From: CAIQNR01 sp031972475
Lineage (GTDB): Bacteria > Babelota > Babeliae > Babelales > CAIQNR01
Direction: 5' to 3'
Assembly: GCA_031972475.1 (NCBI GenBank)
Contig: DALYEP010000001.1
Location: 496,001 to 560,000, forward strand
Length of the DNA stretch: 64,000 nucleotides
A program made the position numbers and the translations under genes. Within the stretch, counting starts at the first letter, position 1; every line of letters starts with the position of its first letter. Below, one piece after another: positions 17,468 to 27,313 of the stretch. Below the pieces are notes generated by a model. The model was not told the DNA's origin, did not search any database, and saw nothing but the letters and a program-made list of their open reading frames with translations.

Positions 17468-18937
17468 ATGAGAAAACTAAGCCGACATCTAGGAATATTT
17501 TTACTTTTAGCACAACCAGCTTACAGTGAAGATATTTCAGGAAAAAGCTTTTTATCAGCTCAGCCATTCTCTATTTTACCAACAGACATTACTTTTACAA
17601 CTGTAATGGATCAACATTTTGAAGATGGAAGCGTTCTTAATAAGCCTCAAATCCAAGCATCTGTTTTTGGAGGCAAATCTACAAACAATAATAAACTTAG
17701 AAATTACTTCTTATTTAATAATCTTTCTCAATTAACCATGAATGAAGCTCCTGCAAGTGATACTTCCTCTTTGCAAAATATAGTTGGTTATAACTTTAAT
17801 ATTTTTACAAAAAATGAAAATGCATCAAGTATTATAACTTTCGATCCTGTAGAAACATTTGCTGGATTTGGAATCAGCGCTCGTTATGGATTTAAAGAGA
17901 AATGGTGGGTAGCAATACAAATTCCTTTTATGCATGTAAAAAGAGATCTCCAACTATCAGAAGCTGAATTAGAAAGCGGAGGTGGGTTAAATACAGATTT
18001 AGGACTTGATGGCCTTCCAGCAGCTGCAACTAATATGACAACTGCATTTAAACAATCTGGCATGTTATACGGAAAAATAGATGGATCTCAAAAAAAATCC
18101 GGTTGTGGAGATATTGAACTGCTTCTTGGATATGATTTTATGGACAGAAATACCAATTACCTCTCTCCTTTTATTGGAGCAATACTTCCTGCAAGTAATA
18201 AACCTACTGCTGAATATTTATGGGAGCCAATTCTTGGAAACAACAAACACTTTGGTGTTATCTTAGGACTTTATGGGCATTCACATATTTATGAAAAAAA
18301 AGATACGCATCTTTGGTTTACTTGGTGCACCAAAAATCAATACCTCATACAAAATACACAAAAACGATCATTTGATTTAAAAAGAGGTCCATGGACTCGT
18401 TATTTAGCGATGTACAGTAACAGCGAAAATCGTCTATCAACTGTTCAAACATTAGGAACGGCAGGTATCAAAACATTTGGTATAAATATCATGACTCAAG
18501 ATGTTTATGTTACCCCTGGATGCTCGAGCTACTCAGTTATTAATCTTGCTTTTATAAAAAACAAACTCAATATAACACTTGGTGTAACAGCTTATATAAA
18601 AGAATCTGAAAATGTTTATCTTGTAAACCAATGGGCGCTCGGACCTGAAGTAGCAGATCTTGTTAATAATAATTGTAGCAACGTATTACGCACTATAAGT
18701 TCTCTTGGCTCAAGCGGATCACTTGACGGAGATTCTCTTATACAACCTAATGATATAGACTTTTCGTCAGCAACAAATACCAATATTTTTGTTAATTCTA
18801 TTTATAGCACTGTTAGTTATTATAACAATACAACTCATCCTCAATTATATGAACTTGGAGGATCATTTGAAACATCAAAACAAAACAACTCTATAAATAG
18901 ATTTACCATGTGGAGCAAATTTCAATTAACGTTCTAA
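17468..18937 (+). CDS. Predicted outer-membrane beta-barrel protein
   Basis: Not assigned to a named family. 489 residues with a signal peptide (HLGIFLLLAQPAYSE), AAGGAG 7 bases before the ATG, and alternating hydrophobic strands throughout. It ends MWSKFQLTF, with the C-terminal aromatic residue expected of outer-membrane barrels recognised by BAM. Strands such as FGISARYGFKEKWWVAIQIPF and the GCGDIELLLGYDF turn are typical of porin-like transporters. It sits 20 bases before a large secreted protein gene. The same two-gene arrangement recurs at 34513-36852 with a barrel of similar layout. Confidence 0.75.
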   Translation: MRKLSRHLGIFLLLAQPAYSEDISGKSFLSAQPFSILPTDITFTTVMDQHFEDGSVLNKPQIQASVFGGKSTNNNKLRNYFLFNNLSQLTMNEAPASDTSSLQNIVGYNFNIFTKNENASSIITFDPVETFAGFGISARYGFKEKWWVAIQIPFMHVKRDLQLSEAELESGGGLNTDLGLDGLPAAATNMTTAFKQSGMLYGKIDGSQKKSGCGDIELLLGYDFMDRNTNYLSPFIGAILPASNKPTAEYLWEPILGNNKHFGVILGLYGHSHIYEKKDTHLWFTWCTKNQYLIQNTQKRSFDLKRGPWTRYLAMYSNSENRLSTVQTLGTAGIKTFGINIMTQDVYVTPGCSSYSVINLAFIKNKLNITLGVTAYIKESENVYLVNQWALGPEVADLVNNNCSNVLRTISSLGSSGSLDGDSLIQPNDIDFSSATNTNIFVNSIYSTVSYYNNTTHPQLYELGGSFETSKQNNSINRFTMWSKFQLTF

Positions 18938-18957
18938 ATAATAAAGGAAGAAGAACT

Positions 18958-21132
18958 ATGAAGGTAAAAATAAATCAACTCGGTTTATTACTGACTCTTT
19001 TTATAAGTCCAACAATCATTCAAACTATGACGCTAGGACAAGCAAGAGACATCAGAGATGAATTTATTACACCAGCAATAAATGATGTTGAAAAAAATGG
19101 TGTTAATGTAGAAAACTTAACAAAAGCATGTAAAGGAATAATGACTCCAGGAGTTAAAACATACGTAAATTACTTGCTTGAATATTTTAAGCCATTTGTA
19201 AACACATTTGGAGCAAATCCTGAAAAAGTATGTCCTCTTATACTTTCATCAGAAAAAAAAGAAATGAAAATACAAGAAATGCTTAATGCAGCAATACCAA
19301 CTCGTGGAGGAACAGCTTCTTCTTCAAATGGAAAAGCTGCTCTTGAAGCAGTACAAGCATACTTAGCAAATGGAGGAAGCCCTCTCCTCTTTTTAAAAGA
19401 TACCAATGCCGTTATAGCAAGCCTTGTAGGTAGCAGTTCAAATGGAACTAACACAGAAACAAATAAAGATGCCAATGTTCTTCAAATAGCAAACAATTTA
19501 CAACCGCTTTATAAAGCAACATTAATTAATAATAATACAGCCAATTTACAAGCAATAAGCCAATGTTCAAGTGACCTTGCAGCATTTCTTGCTAATATTT
19601 CTTCAACAAGCACACCTTCTAGCAACCTTGGATCTTGGGCAACAACGCTTATGAATATGATTAAAAACAAATCAACCACTTCTTCTTCAAATAACACTTC
19701 TGCTGGAAAAGATCCAGATGTCGTCAATATTGCAATGACTTTTATTCAACCAAATGATACTTATATGGGATCAGACGATACAGAAGTTACTAACCTTAGT
19801 GAATTGTATGAAAAAATTCATTTACTTAATAATCCAAATGAAGATTTTAAAACACCTGTAAGTATTTTTGGACAAATTGATGAACAAATAGCCACCTACA
19901 ATGGTGACAGAACTAATGAAGGCTTTAGATTTAATCAATCCGAATCACCTTCTGCATGGGCAGAAAGAATTGTAACTGCTCTTAAAGATGTTAATGACGC
20001 TTATTCATACATGAATATGTATGCAAATGGCGACAACGCTATTCCTGGCTTTTCTTACTCAGGAGAAGATTTCCTTGATACCATTATTCCTGACTTAGTA
20101 GCCGCAGCACAAGCTTCAGGAGGAGGTTCAACAACATCTACAGCGGGCTCATTAGAATTAACAGATCCTAATTTAGTAAAAATAGCACAAGCACTCAGCG
20201 GTATTAATGGAGAACCAAACAACAAAGATCAATATTTTGTAATGGACTCAGACAATACAGTTTCTGTGAATCCAAATAAACTTAACGAAATGGCCGAATT
20301 TGCAGCAGCATTAAGAAATGCTCTTAATCAATGGCAAGGAGACTCTAGCGATCCAGCATCAGCAGCTCATCCTGAATTACGTTTTGAAGATCAATCATTT
20401 TCTAGTTACATAACAAATATGAATAGCGCAGTAGCTGATGAAACAGATATTCTAAGTTCATTACCAGATCTCTTTACAGACCTTGGAAAACTTGACAGCA
20501 TTAACTCCCCAAATCTTACTTATGATATAAAAGAAACCCCAAGTTATAACATTTATGGAAAAACAACAGAAAACGGGGACACTGTATTAAATGAAAATGG
20601 TTTAATTAGCGTTCTTTTTGAAAAACTAGGAGGCTCTCAAGAAGATAATTCAAGCGAACCAACCCTTGAACTTAACAATGCAGACTCAATTGCTTATTTA
20701 GCTGTAGCGCTTGCAGATCAAATTTCAAATCATAATGCATCAATCAATTACGTATTTGGAAGATGTGGCGCTGTTAAAGAAATATTCATAGATTCTCCTG
20801 CAACAAGCACTCCTGTAAACTTCTTAAATGGACATAAATATTCTGTAACAGGTTCTCCAGCTTCTTCTACAACAAGATTTATTGCTCAAGAAATATTTTA
20901 TGATCTTGTAAATAACGATAACAATGGGTTGTTAAAACTACTTAACAATCAAGCAAGAAGCTTACAAAAACAAGCAAAAGCTTTAATAACAGCAGGAGCA
21001 TCTCAAGAACAATTTAAAACAACAGAAGGGATGGCTCAAACTGCTATTGACTATTTTAGTGGAACAAATATCTCTGTTGGAACTACCGGTGCTGGAGCAT
21101 TTGATATTTCAAAATCATCACTTACATTTTAA
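18958..21132 (+). CDS. Large secreted Ser/Asn-rich protein, partner of the upstream barrel
   Basis: Not recognised. 724 residues from ATG 18958, with AAAGGAAGAAG just upstream; a longer in-frame extension would overlap the barrel gene and precede the signal peptide, so it is rejected. The signal peptide is LGLLLTLFISPTIIQTM. The mature protein is helical with Ser/Thr/Asn-rich linkers (near 125, 165, 255, 400) separating three or four segments that carry similar phrases such as DPxxVxIAxxLxxxN. It is probably a multi-domain exported or surface protein. It is co-transcribed with the beta-barrel gene and ends at a strong terminator. Confidence 0.75.
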   Translation: MKVKINQLGLLLTLFISPTIIQTMTLGQARDIRDEFITPAINDVEKNGVNVENLTKACKGIMTPGVKTYVNYLLEYFKPFVNTFGANPEKVCPLILSSEKKEMKIQEMLNAAIPTRGGTASSSNGKAALEAVQAYLANGGSPLLFLKDTNAVIASLVGSSSNGTNTETNKDANVLQIANNLQPLYKATLINNNTANLQAISQCSSDLAAFLANISSTSTPSSNLGSWATTLMNMIKNKSTTSSSNNTSAGKDPDVVNIAMTFIQPNDTYMGSDDTEVTNLSELYEKIHLLNNPNEDFKTPVSIFGQIDEQIATYNGDRTNEGFRFNQSESPSAWAERIVTALKDVNDAYSYMNMYANGDNAIPGFSYSGEDFLDTIIPDLVAAAQASGGGSTTSTAGSLELTDPNLVKIAQALSGINGEPNNKDQYFVMDSDNTVSVNPNKLNEMAEFAAALRNALNQWQGDSSDPASAAHPELRFEDQSFSSYITNMNSAVADETDILSSLPDLFTDLGKLDSINSPNLTYDIKETPSYNIYGKTTENGDTVLNENGLISVLFEKLGGSQEDNSSEPTLELNNADSIAYLAVALADQISNHNASINYVFGRCGAVKEIFIDSPATSTPVNFLNGHKYSVTGSPASSTTRFIAQEIFYDLVNNDNNGLLKLLNNQARSLQKQAKALITAGASQEQFKTTEGMAQTAIDYFSGTNISVGTTGAGAFDISKSSLTF

Positions 21133-21149
21133 TACATAAAAATTCACCA

Positions 21150-21181
21150 AATAAAGAGGGACCATTCGGTCCCTCTTTATT
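21150..21181. terminator. Strong bidirectional terminator
   Basis: Perfect 14-bp stem aataaagagggacc / ggtccctctttatt around an attc loop, with A and T ends on both sides. It serves the plus-strand secreted-protein gene and the minus-strand gene ending at 21208. Confidence 0.92.
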
Positions 21182-21207
21182 TATATTAACAACGATGTTT
21201 TATTTTT

Positions 21208-21594
21208 TTATATAAGAAATTCTTCTTGCTGATTGATATCATTTTCAAACTTAGATTCCATATCATTATTTTCTTTCTGACTACGTTCTAAATTATCAGT
21301 ATCAATCGCACGTTGCGCATCTTCAATTTCTTCAAGCGTCATTCGTTTTCTTTGCTTATGACCTCCACAATCAAGACATCGTGGCCTATATTTTTTAGGT
21401 ATACGCACAGATGAAGCAACATATGGATTTGTATGAGAACTTTGATATTCAGGAGAGCAATAACATGTATCATTTCTCTTACAATTAACATTCATCAATG
21501 TACTATGAAGACGATTTCGCTTACTTTCTTCTTTTCCATATAATGCTTGTAAGAAGAATAATGATAAAAAACTATATAATACTATTTTATTCAT
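21208..21594 (-). CDS. Small secreted cysteine-containing protein
   Basis: Not recognised. 128 residues, signal peptide (IVLYSFLSLFFLQALYG). Five cysteines are grouped as CKRNDTCYC near 38-46 and CLDCG near 73-77, so disulfides or metal binding are likely. The C-terminal 50 residues are acidic and helical (LEEIEDAQRAIDTD). It is the last gene of a run of minus-strand genes for small exported Cys proteins with a peroxiredoxin upstream. Confidence 0.7.
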   Translation of the reverse strand: MNKIVLYSFLSLFFLQALYGKEESKRNRLHSTLMNVNCKRNDTCYCSPEYQSSHTNPYVASSVRIPKKYRPRCLDCGGHKQRKRMTLEEIEDAQRAIDTDNLERSQKENNDMESKFENDINQQEEFLI

Positions 21595-21647
21595 ATCAGA
21601 CTCTCCTTAAAAACATTACTTTTAAAAAAATACTTATTAACTATTCT

Positions 21648-21932
21648 TTAACATTTTTTACACGATTGACATTTCTTAGTTTTAGATGAACAATCTTTAT
21701 TTTTTAAGCGATGCATTCTTGGATCCTGGTCAGATGTATTTCCACTACACATATCATTAAAAAAACCAGAAGCTTTAGCATCAGATGTGCGTGCTATATT
21801 TGGTCGAGCAGGAACTTCATTACATCCTTTTTCAGTTTTACAATTCTTATTATTTTTTGCCCAATCAAACCATCCAGCAGAAACATAACCTGTCACAGTT
21901 AAAAGCGTAATTGCTAATACTTTTTTCTTCAT
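21648..21932 (-). CDS. Small secreted cysteine-rich protein
   Basis: Not recognised. 94 residues with a signal peptide (VLAITLLTVTGYVSA) directly followed by GWFDWAKNN. There are seven cysteines after the signal; the last three cluster at the C-terminus (CQSCKKC), a pattern that suits metal binding or disulfide linkage. GGAG precedes the ATG. It lies 53 bases upstream of the 21208 gene on the same strand. Confidence 0.7.
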   Translation of the reverse strand: MKKKVLAITLLTVTGYVSAGWFDWAKNNKNCKTEKGCNEVPARPNIARTSDAKASGFFNDMCSGNTSDQDPRMHRLKNKDCSSKTKKCQSCKKC

Positions 21933-21980
21933 AACGATTCTCCTTCATTTTCATTTTAATATTATATACAAAAAGATTTT

Positions 21981-22250
21981 TTATTCTGAAACCTCTTGTT
22001 CAGATTTTTTATCAAGCCCAGGGAAAATTGCTCTAAAAATATTTGTAGCGCCTTCTCCTGCAGATTTAACAATTCCTGTAGCGCCTTCTCCTGTTGCCTC
22101 TACAGTTCCAACTATAGGACCACGATCACTACATCTATGTTTTTTTGAATTTCTTTGATCTTTTTTACTCGTACAACTTTCATCATTATTTTTTGCTACT
22201 ACTTGTAATCCAAAAAATAATACAGGAACTAATAACAATTGCTTTTTCAT
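21981..22250 (-). CDS. Small secreted protein with GEGAT repeats
   Basis: Not recognised. 89 residues from ATG 22250, which has a perfect AGGAGG 6 bases upstream. A longer reading from further upstream would place the signal peptide internally. Signal peptide LLLVPVLFFGLQVVA, two cysteines, then two short copies, EATGEGATGIV and SAGEGATNIF near 52-72, and an acidic tail. The Gly/Ala repeats could form an amphipathic membrane-associated helix (inference). Confidence 0.7.
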   Translation of the reverse strand: MKKQLLLVPVLFFGLQVVAKNNDESCTSKKDQRNSKKHRCSDRGPIVGTVEATGEGATGIVKSAGEGATNIFRAIFPGLDKKSEQEVSE

Positions 22251-22421
22251 AAATCCTCCTTTTTGAAAATAAATTATTATATAGTTCAAATTATCATAGA
22301 CAGATCAAGTAAAACAAGACTTTTTTTACAAAACAATGCTTTAGGCTTGTTTTTTTATAAAAAACCAAGCCATTAAGCCGACTAGGATGCTAAAAAAATT
22401 ATAAAGGAGGGAGGATTATCT

Positions 22422-22946
22422 TTATTTTTTATTAATATTTTTACTCTCTTTAAAAATATTAATAATTTGCTGAGCATGATCTTTGAGCTCAATTTTTTTA
22501 AGAACATCTATTATATAACCATCTTTATCGATTAAAAAAGTAACTCTTTTTACACCAATCCATGAAAATAAAAAGCCTCTTGTAACACCATAAAGATCGG
22601 CAACTTTTTGCCCAACATCACTTAAAAGAACAAATGGAAGCCTATTTTTTTCTTTAAATTTTTTATGTGATTTTGAAGAATCTGAACTTATTCCAATAAT
22701 AGTAATTTTTGCTTTTTTTAAATCAGAAAAACCATCTCGCAAACTACATGCTTGTTTAGTACATCCATAAGTTCCATCCATTGGATAAAAATATAAAGCT
22801 ACATTAGAACCTTTATAATCAGATAAAGCAATCTTATTTCCATCTTCATCACATAATGTAAAATCAGGAGCCTTATCTCCTTTTTTAAGAGCTTGCAAAT
22901 TAGAAAACATGAAAGAAGCAAGTAACGGTATAAAAATTTTTTTCAT
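22422..22946 (-). CDS. bcp: Exported peroxiredoxin (Bcp/PrxQ type)
   Basis: 174 residues. ATG 22946 is preferred over GTG 22955 because AAGGAG is 8 bases upstream. A signal-like segment (IFIPLLASFMFSNLQA) precedes the AhpC/TSA domain, which starts KGDKAPDFTL. The active site YGCTKQAC carries both the peroxidatic Cys and the resolving Cys five residues later, as in PrxQ. The usual Pro before the first Cys is Tyr here. It reduces peroxides using thioredoxin-type donors. An extra-cytoplasmic Bcp is unusual and could face oxidants from the host (inference). A membrane-anchored thioredoxin at 45115 is a possible partner. Confidence 0.88.
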   Translation of the reverse strand: MKKIFIPLLASFMFSNLQALKKGDKAPDFTLCDEDGNKIALSDYKGSNVALYFYPMDGTYGCTKQACSLRDGFSDLKKAKITIIGISSDSSKSHKKFKEKNRLPFVLLSDVGQKVADLYGVTRGFLFSWIGVKRVTFLIDKDGYIIDVLKKIELKDHAQQIINIFKESKNINKK

Positions 22947-22982
22947 CAAAAACACTCCTTAAAAAAAATTAATCTGTCGATA

Positions 22983-24002
22983 TTATATAAACACTTTAGT
23001 TCCAGAAGCTTGCTTAATTAAAAATGCTTTTTCTTTTTTAATTAAGCCATGATAAGCAGTTTCAATAATATTATTTAATGCAGAATTGCAAGGCTTCCAT
23101 CCCAATACTTCCGTTATTTTTGAAGCATCTGCTACTAATTTTTTAGGATCACCTTGTCGCCTATTTTGATAGGTAATAGCTATCTTTTTTTGTAATATAC
23201 TTTCTACGCCAAAACAAAGTTCTTTAACTGAATAACCGCACCCTGTCCCCAAATTAAAAACATTAGATTGTTGATAATTACAAAGATATTCTAATGCTTT
23301 AATATGAGCATCAGCTATATCTAAAACATGAACATAATCTCTAATTGCAGTTCCATCAGGAGTTTCATAATCATTCCCAAAAATAGAAAATTTCTTTTCA
23401 TATACTGCAGCATTTAAAAGCAATGGAATAACATGAGATTCTGGAGTATGCTGTTCATACAAATCATATTCAAAAGCAGCACCTGCTGCATTAAAATATC
23501 GTAAAATAATAAACTTCAATCCATAAGCTTTTTCATAATCTTCAAGCATATTTTCTATAATAAATTTTGTTTTACCATACGGACTTATAGGATGTTTTGG
23601 ATGATCTTCTAAAAGAATATCTGTTAATGGATTACCATAGACAGCACATGATGATGAAAAAATAAATGAATTAACTCCATAAAAACGAGCTGCATCAAGC
23701 AATATTTTAGTATTAACAACATTGTTTTGGTAATATAAAGATGGATTCTTAGATGACTCTGACACTTCAATTGATGCTGCAAAATGCATAATTCCAAAAA
23801 TTTTATAAGTAGAAAATATATATTCAAGAATTTTTTGATCTTGAATAGACCCTTTTATAACAATCGCCCATTCGTGATTAAATATTTGATCATGAAAAAA
23901 GGCATCAAGTATAATTACTTGATACCCTCTTTGATACAAAAGAAAAGCTGTATGAGAACCAATATATCCAGCACCACCTGTAACTAAAATTGTTTGCTTC
24001 AT
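22983..24002 (-). CDS. galE: UDP-glucose 4-epimerase
   Basis: 339 residues, normal for GalE. NAD-binding GGAGYIGSHTA near residues 8-18, the Ser of SSSCAVYGNP, and the catalytic YGKTK motif (Tyr about 147) are all present, as is RYFNAAGA. The enzyme interconverts UDP-glucose and UDP-galactose (or the N-acetyl sugars), feeding surface glycans. It follows secA by 17 bases on the same strand and may be co-transcribed with it. Confidence 0.93.
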   Translation of the reverse strand: MKQTILVTGGAGYIGSHTAFLLYQRGYQVIILDAFFHDQIFNHEWAIVIKGSIQDQKILEYIFSTYKIFGIMHFAASIEVSESSKNPSLYYQNNVVNTKILLDAARFYGVNSFIFSSSCAVYGNPLTDILLEDHPKHPISPYGKTKFIIENMLEDYEKAYGLKFIILRYFNAAGAAFEYDLYEQHTPESHVIPLLLNAAVYEKKFSIFGNDYETPDGTAIRDYVHVLDIADAHIKALEYLCNYQQSNVFNLGTGCGYSVKELCFGVESILQKKIAITYQNRRQGDPKKLVADASKITEVLGWKPCNSALNNIIETAYHGLIKKEKAFLIKQASGTKVFI

Positions 24003-24019
24003 ATATAAATACTACTCAA

Positions 24020-26557
24020 TTAATTGCAACACTTTTTATATTTTTTACCCGATCCACAAGGACAATTATCATTTCTTCCAACACGTTCTACGTTTCTTTT
24101 TGCAGTCACAATCTCGTTACTATTATCAACAGAAGCAGAAATCATACTTAATGAATCCAATTCTTTTTGTCGTTTTTTTTCTATTGCAACAGCATCAAGA
24201 GCTTGCAATTTTAAACGGAAAATTCTATGAACTATTTCCCATCGAATACTTTGCATCATGTCTTCAAACATAACAAATGCTTCTCTTTTATATTCGATAA
24301 GGGGATTTTTCTGACCCCAACTACGTAAATAGATACCCTCTTTAAGATGATCTAAATTAAACATATGTTGCTTCCATGCTTGATCAATTGTTTCAAGCAT
24401 AACCCACTTTTCAGCTTCATCTATAGATTCATTATCACTACTTACCCTATAAAGATCATATGACTCTAATAATATATTAACAACATCAGACTGGAACTCA
24501 TCAAATCGTTTAGTATTTATACTATTAAGATCAAAAATTGATGGGTCAAGTTGACACATAGTAGATAAGAAATCAATAACAGTTATTACTTCTTCTTCTG
24601 TTACTATTTCATCTTTAATAAAGCGCTTAAATGCTCCTTCTACACTTGCAACAATCATTTCTCGAACAAGATCGTGCATGTCATCAGAACCCTCTAAAAC
24701 GCTATAACGATATCCATAAATAACTTTACGATGCTGATTCATCACATCATCATATTCAAGTAAATTCTTACGACCATCAAAGTTATTTTTTTCTATTTTT
24801 TCTTGAGCATTTTCAATTGTTTTTGATAACCATTTATCTTCAATAACATCATCTTCATTCATTCCTGCCCAAATCATTTTATCTCGTATTGATGTTCCGC
24901 CACCAAAAATACGGACTAATTCATCTTCTAAAGAAATATAAAATCTTGATTCTCCAGGATCCCCTTGACGACCAGAACGACCACGCAATTGATTATCTAT
25001 GCGACGACTTTCATGACGCTCTGTTCCTAAAATATAAAGACCTCCACGATCAACAGATTCTGGTGTTAATTTTATATCTGTACCACGACCTGCCATATTA
25101 GTTGCAATTGTAATACGACCAACTTCACCAGCGTGTTCAACAATCTCAGCTTCTCTTTGATGTTGTTTTGCATTAAGAACATCATGAGGTATTCCATTTT
25201 CAGTTAAAACAGCACTTAATCGTTCTGATGTTTCAATTGCAATAGTACCAATTAAAACGGGCTGTCCTTTTTTATAACGTTCTTTAATATCTTGGACTAT
25301 TGCATTAAATTTCGCGCGCTCACTTAAAAAAATAACATCTTCTTTATCAACACGAATAACTTTACGATTTGAAGGAATTGATACAACTTCAAGTTTGTAA
25401 ATATTATAAAATTCTTCTGCCTCTGTCATAGCTGTACCAGTCATGCCAGAAAGCTTACCAAATAATCTAAAAAAATTTTGCAAAGTTATAGAAGCAAGAG
25501 TTTGGCTCTCTCTTTCAACATCAACACCTTCTTTTGCTTCAAGCGCTTGATGCAATCCATCACTATAACGACGACCAGATAAAATACGGCCCGTAAACTC
25601 ATCAACAATTAAAACTTCACCATCTTTAACAACATACTCAACATCTTTACGAAACAATGTATTTGCTCTAAGAGCTTGATGAACATGATGTAAAATATTG
25701 ATATTTTGAATATCGTACAAATTTTCAACATGAAAAAAAGCTTCTATTTTATCATTACCAGATTCTGTAAGAAGCACCGATCTTTGTTTTTCATCTACTT
25801 CATAATCACTATCTTTATGCAAACGTCGAACAGCTTCATCTGCCTTTTGATAAAGCCTCCCCTCTTCATCTGTTGAACCTGATATAACTAATGGAGTTCT
25901 GGCTTCGTCAATTAAAATTGAATCAACTTCATCAACAATAGCAAACGATAATTTTCGTTGCACATAATCTGACAAGCGAAACTTCATATTATCTCTTAAA
26001 TAATCAAATCCAAGTTCGTTATTAGTTGCATAAATAATATCTGAGTTATAAACGCTTTTACGAACTTCATCACTCATATTATGTTGAATAACACCAACAG
26101 ACAGTCCTAAACTGTTAAAAACAGGAGCCATCCATTCAGCATCACGACGAGCTAAATAATCATTAACTGTTACTAAAAAAGCAGGATTGCCAGAAAGTGC
26201 ATTCAAATACAAAGGTAATGTTGCTGTAAGCGTCTTACCTTCACCTGTTTTCATTTCAGATATTTTACCTTGATGCAATACAATGCCACCCATAATTTGC
26301 ACATCATAATGGCGCTGTCCTAAAAAACGCTTTGCTGCTTCTCTTACCAACGCAAAAGCTTCTGGTAAAAGTTCATCCAAAGTTTCACCTTGTGCAAAAC
26401 GAGCTTTAAATTCAAGAGTTTTTAATGAAAGATCTTCATCTTTTAAGAGACTTACTGATGGCTCAAGTTGATTAACTTTTTCTACTATAGGCTTCAATCT
26501 ATTTATTTCACGTTGATTTCGAGAACCTATTATTTTTGAAACTATATAAGAAAACAT
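24020..26557 (-). CDS. secA: Protein translocase ATPase SecA
   Basis: 845 residues. Walker A EMKTGEGKTLTATLP near 101-115, DEVDSILIDEARTPL (Walker B), the helicase-like NMAGRGTDIKL and QLRGRSGRQGD motifs, and the C-terminal zinc SEC-C tail NDNCPCGSGKKYKKCC are all visible. It drives secretory proteins through SecYEG using ATP. It is the export motor for the many signal-peptide proteins of this window, and the tail would bind SecB or ribosomes. Confidence 0.98.
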   Translation of the reverse strand: MFSYIVSKIIGSRNQREINRLKPIVEKVNQLEPSVSLLKDEDLSLKTLEFKARFAQGETLDELLPEAFALVREAAKRFLGQRHYDVQIMGGIVLHQGKISEMKTGEGKTLTATLPLYLNALSGNPAFLVTVNDYLARRDAEWMAPVFNSLGLSVGVIQHNMSDEVRKSVYNSDIIYATNNELGFDYLRDNMKFRLSDYVQRKLSFAIVDEVDSILIDEARTPLVISGSTDEEGRLYQKADEAVRRLHKDSDYEVDEKQRSVLLTESGNDKIEAFFHVENLYDIQNINILHHVHQALRANTLFRKDVEYVVKDGEVLIVDEFTGRILSGRRYSDGLHQALEAKEGVDVERESQTLASITLQNFFRLFGKLSGMTGTAMTEAEEFYNIYKLEVVSIPSNRKVIRVDKEDVIFLSERAKFNAIVQDIKERYKKGQPVLIGTIAIETSERLSAVLTENGIPHDVLNAKQHQREAEIVEHAGEVGRITIATNMAGRGTDIKLTPESVDRGGLYILGTERHESRRIDNQLRGRSGRQGDPGESRFYISLEDELVRIFGGGTSIRDKMIWAGMNEDDVIEDKWLSKTIENAQEKIEKNNFDGRKNLLEYDDVMNQHRKVIYGYRYSVLEGSDDMHDLVREMIVASVEGAFKRFIKDEIVTEEEVITVIDFLSTMCQLDPSIFDLNSINTKRFDEFQSDVVNILLESYDLYRVSSDNESIDEAEKWVMLETIDQAWKQHMFNLDHLKEGIYLRSWGQKNPLIEYKREAFVMFEDMMQSIRWEIVHRIFRLKLQALDAVAIEKKRQKELDSLSMISASVDNSNEIVTAKRNVERVGRNDNCPCGSGKKYKKCCN

Positions 26558-26617
26558 GTTTAATCCTTTATTGCAAAAAAATTATAAAGAAATTTTCATT
26601 CTAAACAATGATGAACT

Positions 26618-27313
26618 CTATTTCAATGAAATAGCAGTAACCTGGCGAGAAATTGTTTTATTCCTACGATAAGAATGAAAACTTTCGTTACAAATAGTAC
26701 ACAGATTGCTATTTATATCAATAGAAGAAGAATGAACTCCAGCCTTTTTAAGTTGTAAAAAATTATATTCAATAAGATTGAAATAGTACTTATTATTACG
26801 GACAATAACAGAAGCTTCTCCGCCATAATTAAGTATAATATTATCCACAAACAGCTGATCAACTTCATAGCAACAAACCTTTGCACAAGGACCAAAAGTA
26901 AATGAAAGGTCAGTAATTAAAGAATTATATTCCTTTTCTAAGCCAACTATCATTTGATCAATAATACCTGCAACAGACCCTCTCCATCCTGCATGAGCAA
27001 TACCAATAACATTATTTTTACTATCATAAACCGTAACAGGCAAACAATCTGCCGTTAATACACCGAGCATAACTCCAGTAACATTTGTAAGTATAAAATC
27101 ACCATTAAAAGAAAATTGCTCGTAATTTTGAGCCTGTTTTAAAGATTTAATAATCAAACCTTCTGTACCATGAATCTGATTAATAAAAATAGGATATTGA
27201 TTACCATTATTAGAAAAATCTTGAGCATTAAAAGAGGATCTATCAGAGATACTATATTTTGATAACGCATCTCCAAAAACAATATTATAAAAATTATTTA
27301 AATTAAGCTGCAC
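26618..27313 (-). CDS. pgeF: PgeF/YfiH laccase-domain protein (purine nucleoside phosphorylase family)
   Basis: 231 residues. The metal-binding core shows LTADCLPV (Cys), AHAGWRGSVAG (His) and GPCAKVCCYEV (Cys), the three zinc ligands of the COG1496 family, and the ending FHSYRRN is also typical. Family members such as LACC1 act on adenosine and inosine as phosphorylases or deaminases, and E. coli YfiH hydrolyses a mis-made muropeptide nucleotide. In a host-dependent cell a purine salvage role is likely (inference). Confidence 0.9.
   Translation of the reverse strand: MQLNLNNFYNIVFGDALSKYSISDRSSFNAQDFSNNGNQYPIFINQIHGTEGLIIKSLKQAQNYEQFSFNGDFILTNVTGVMLGVLTADCLPVTVYDSKNNVIGIAHAGWRGSVAGIIDQMIVGLEKEYNSLITDLSFTFGPCAKVCCYEVDQLFVDNIILNYGGEASVIVRNNKYYFNLIEYNFLQLKKAGVHSSSIDINSNLCTICNESFHSYRRNKTISRQVTAISLK

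Noticed and set aside
19170..19475. Minus-strand open frames opposite the 724-residue secreted protein
   Set aside because: Antisense shadows arising from Ser/Ala-rich codons; the plus-strand frame has signal peptide, ribosome-binding site and terminator.
22334..22361. Hairpin ggcttg...caagcc downstream of the peroxiredoxin gene as terminator
   Set aside because: Only six base pairs, a long A/T loop and no T-run after the stem on the minus strand.
23624..23827. Second minus-strand open frame inside galE
   Set aside because: Shifted-frame shadow of galE, leucine/histidine-rich nonsense without start signals.
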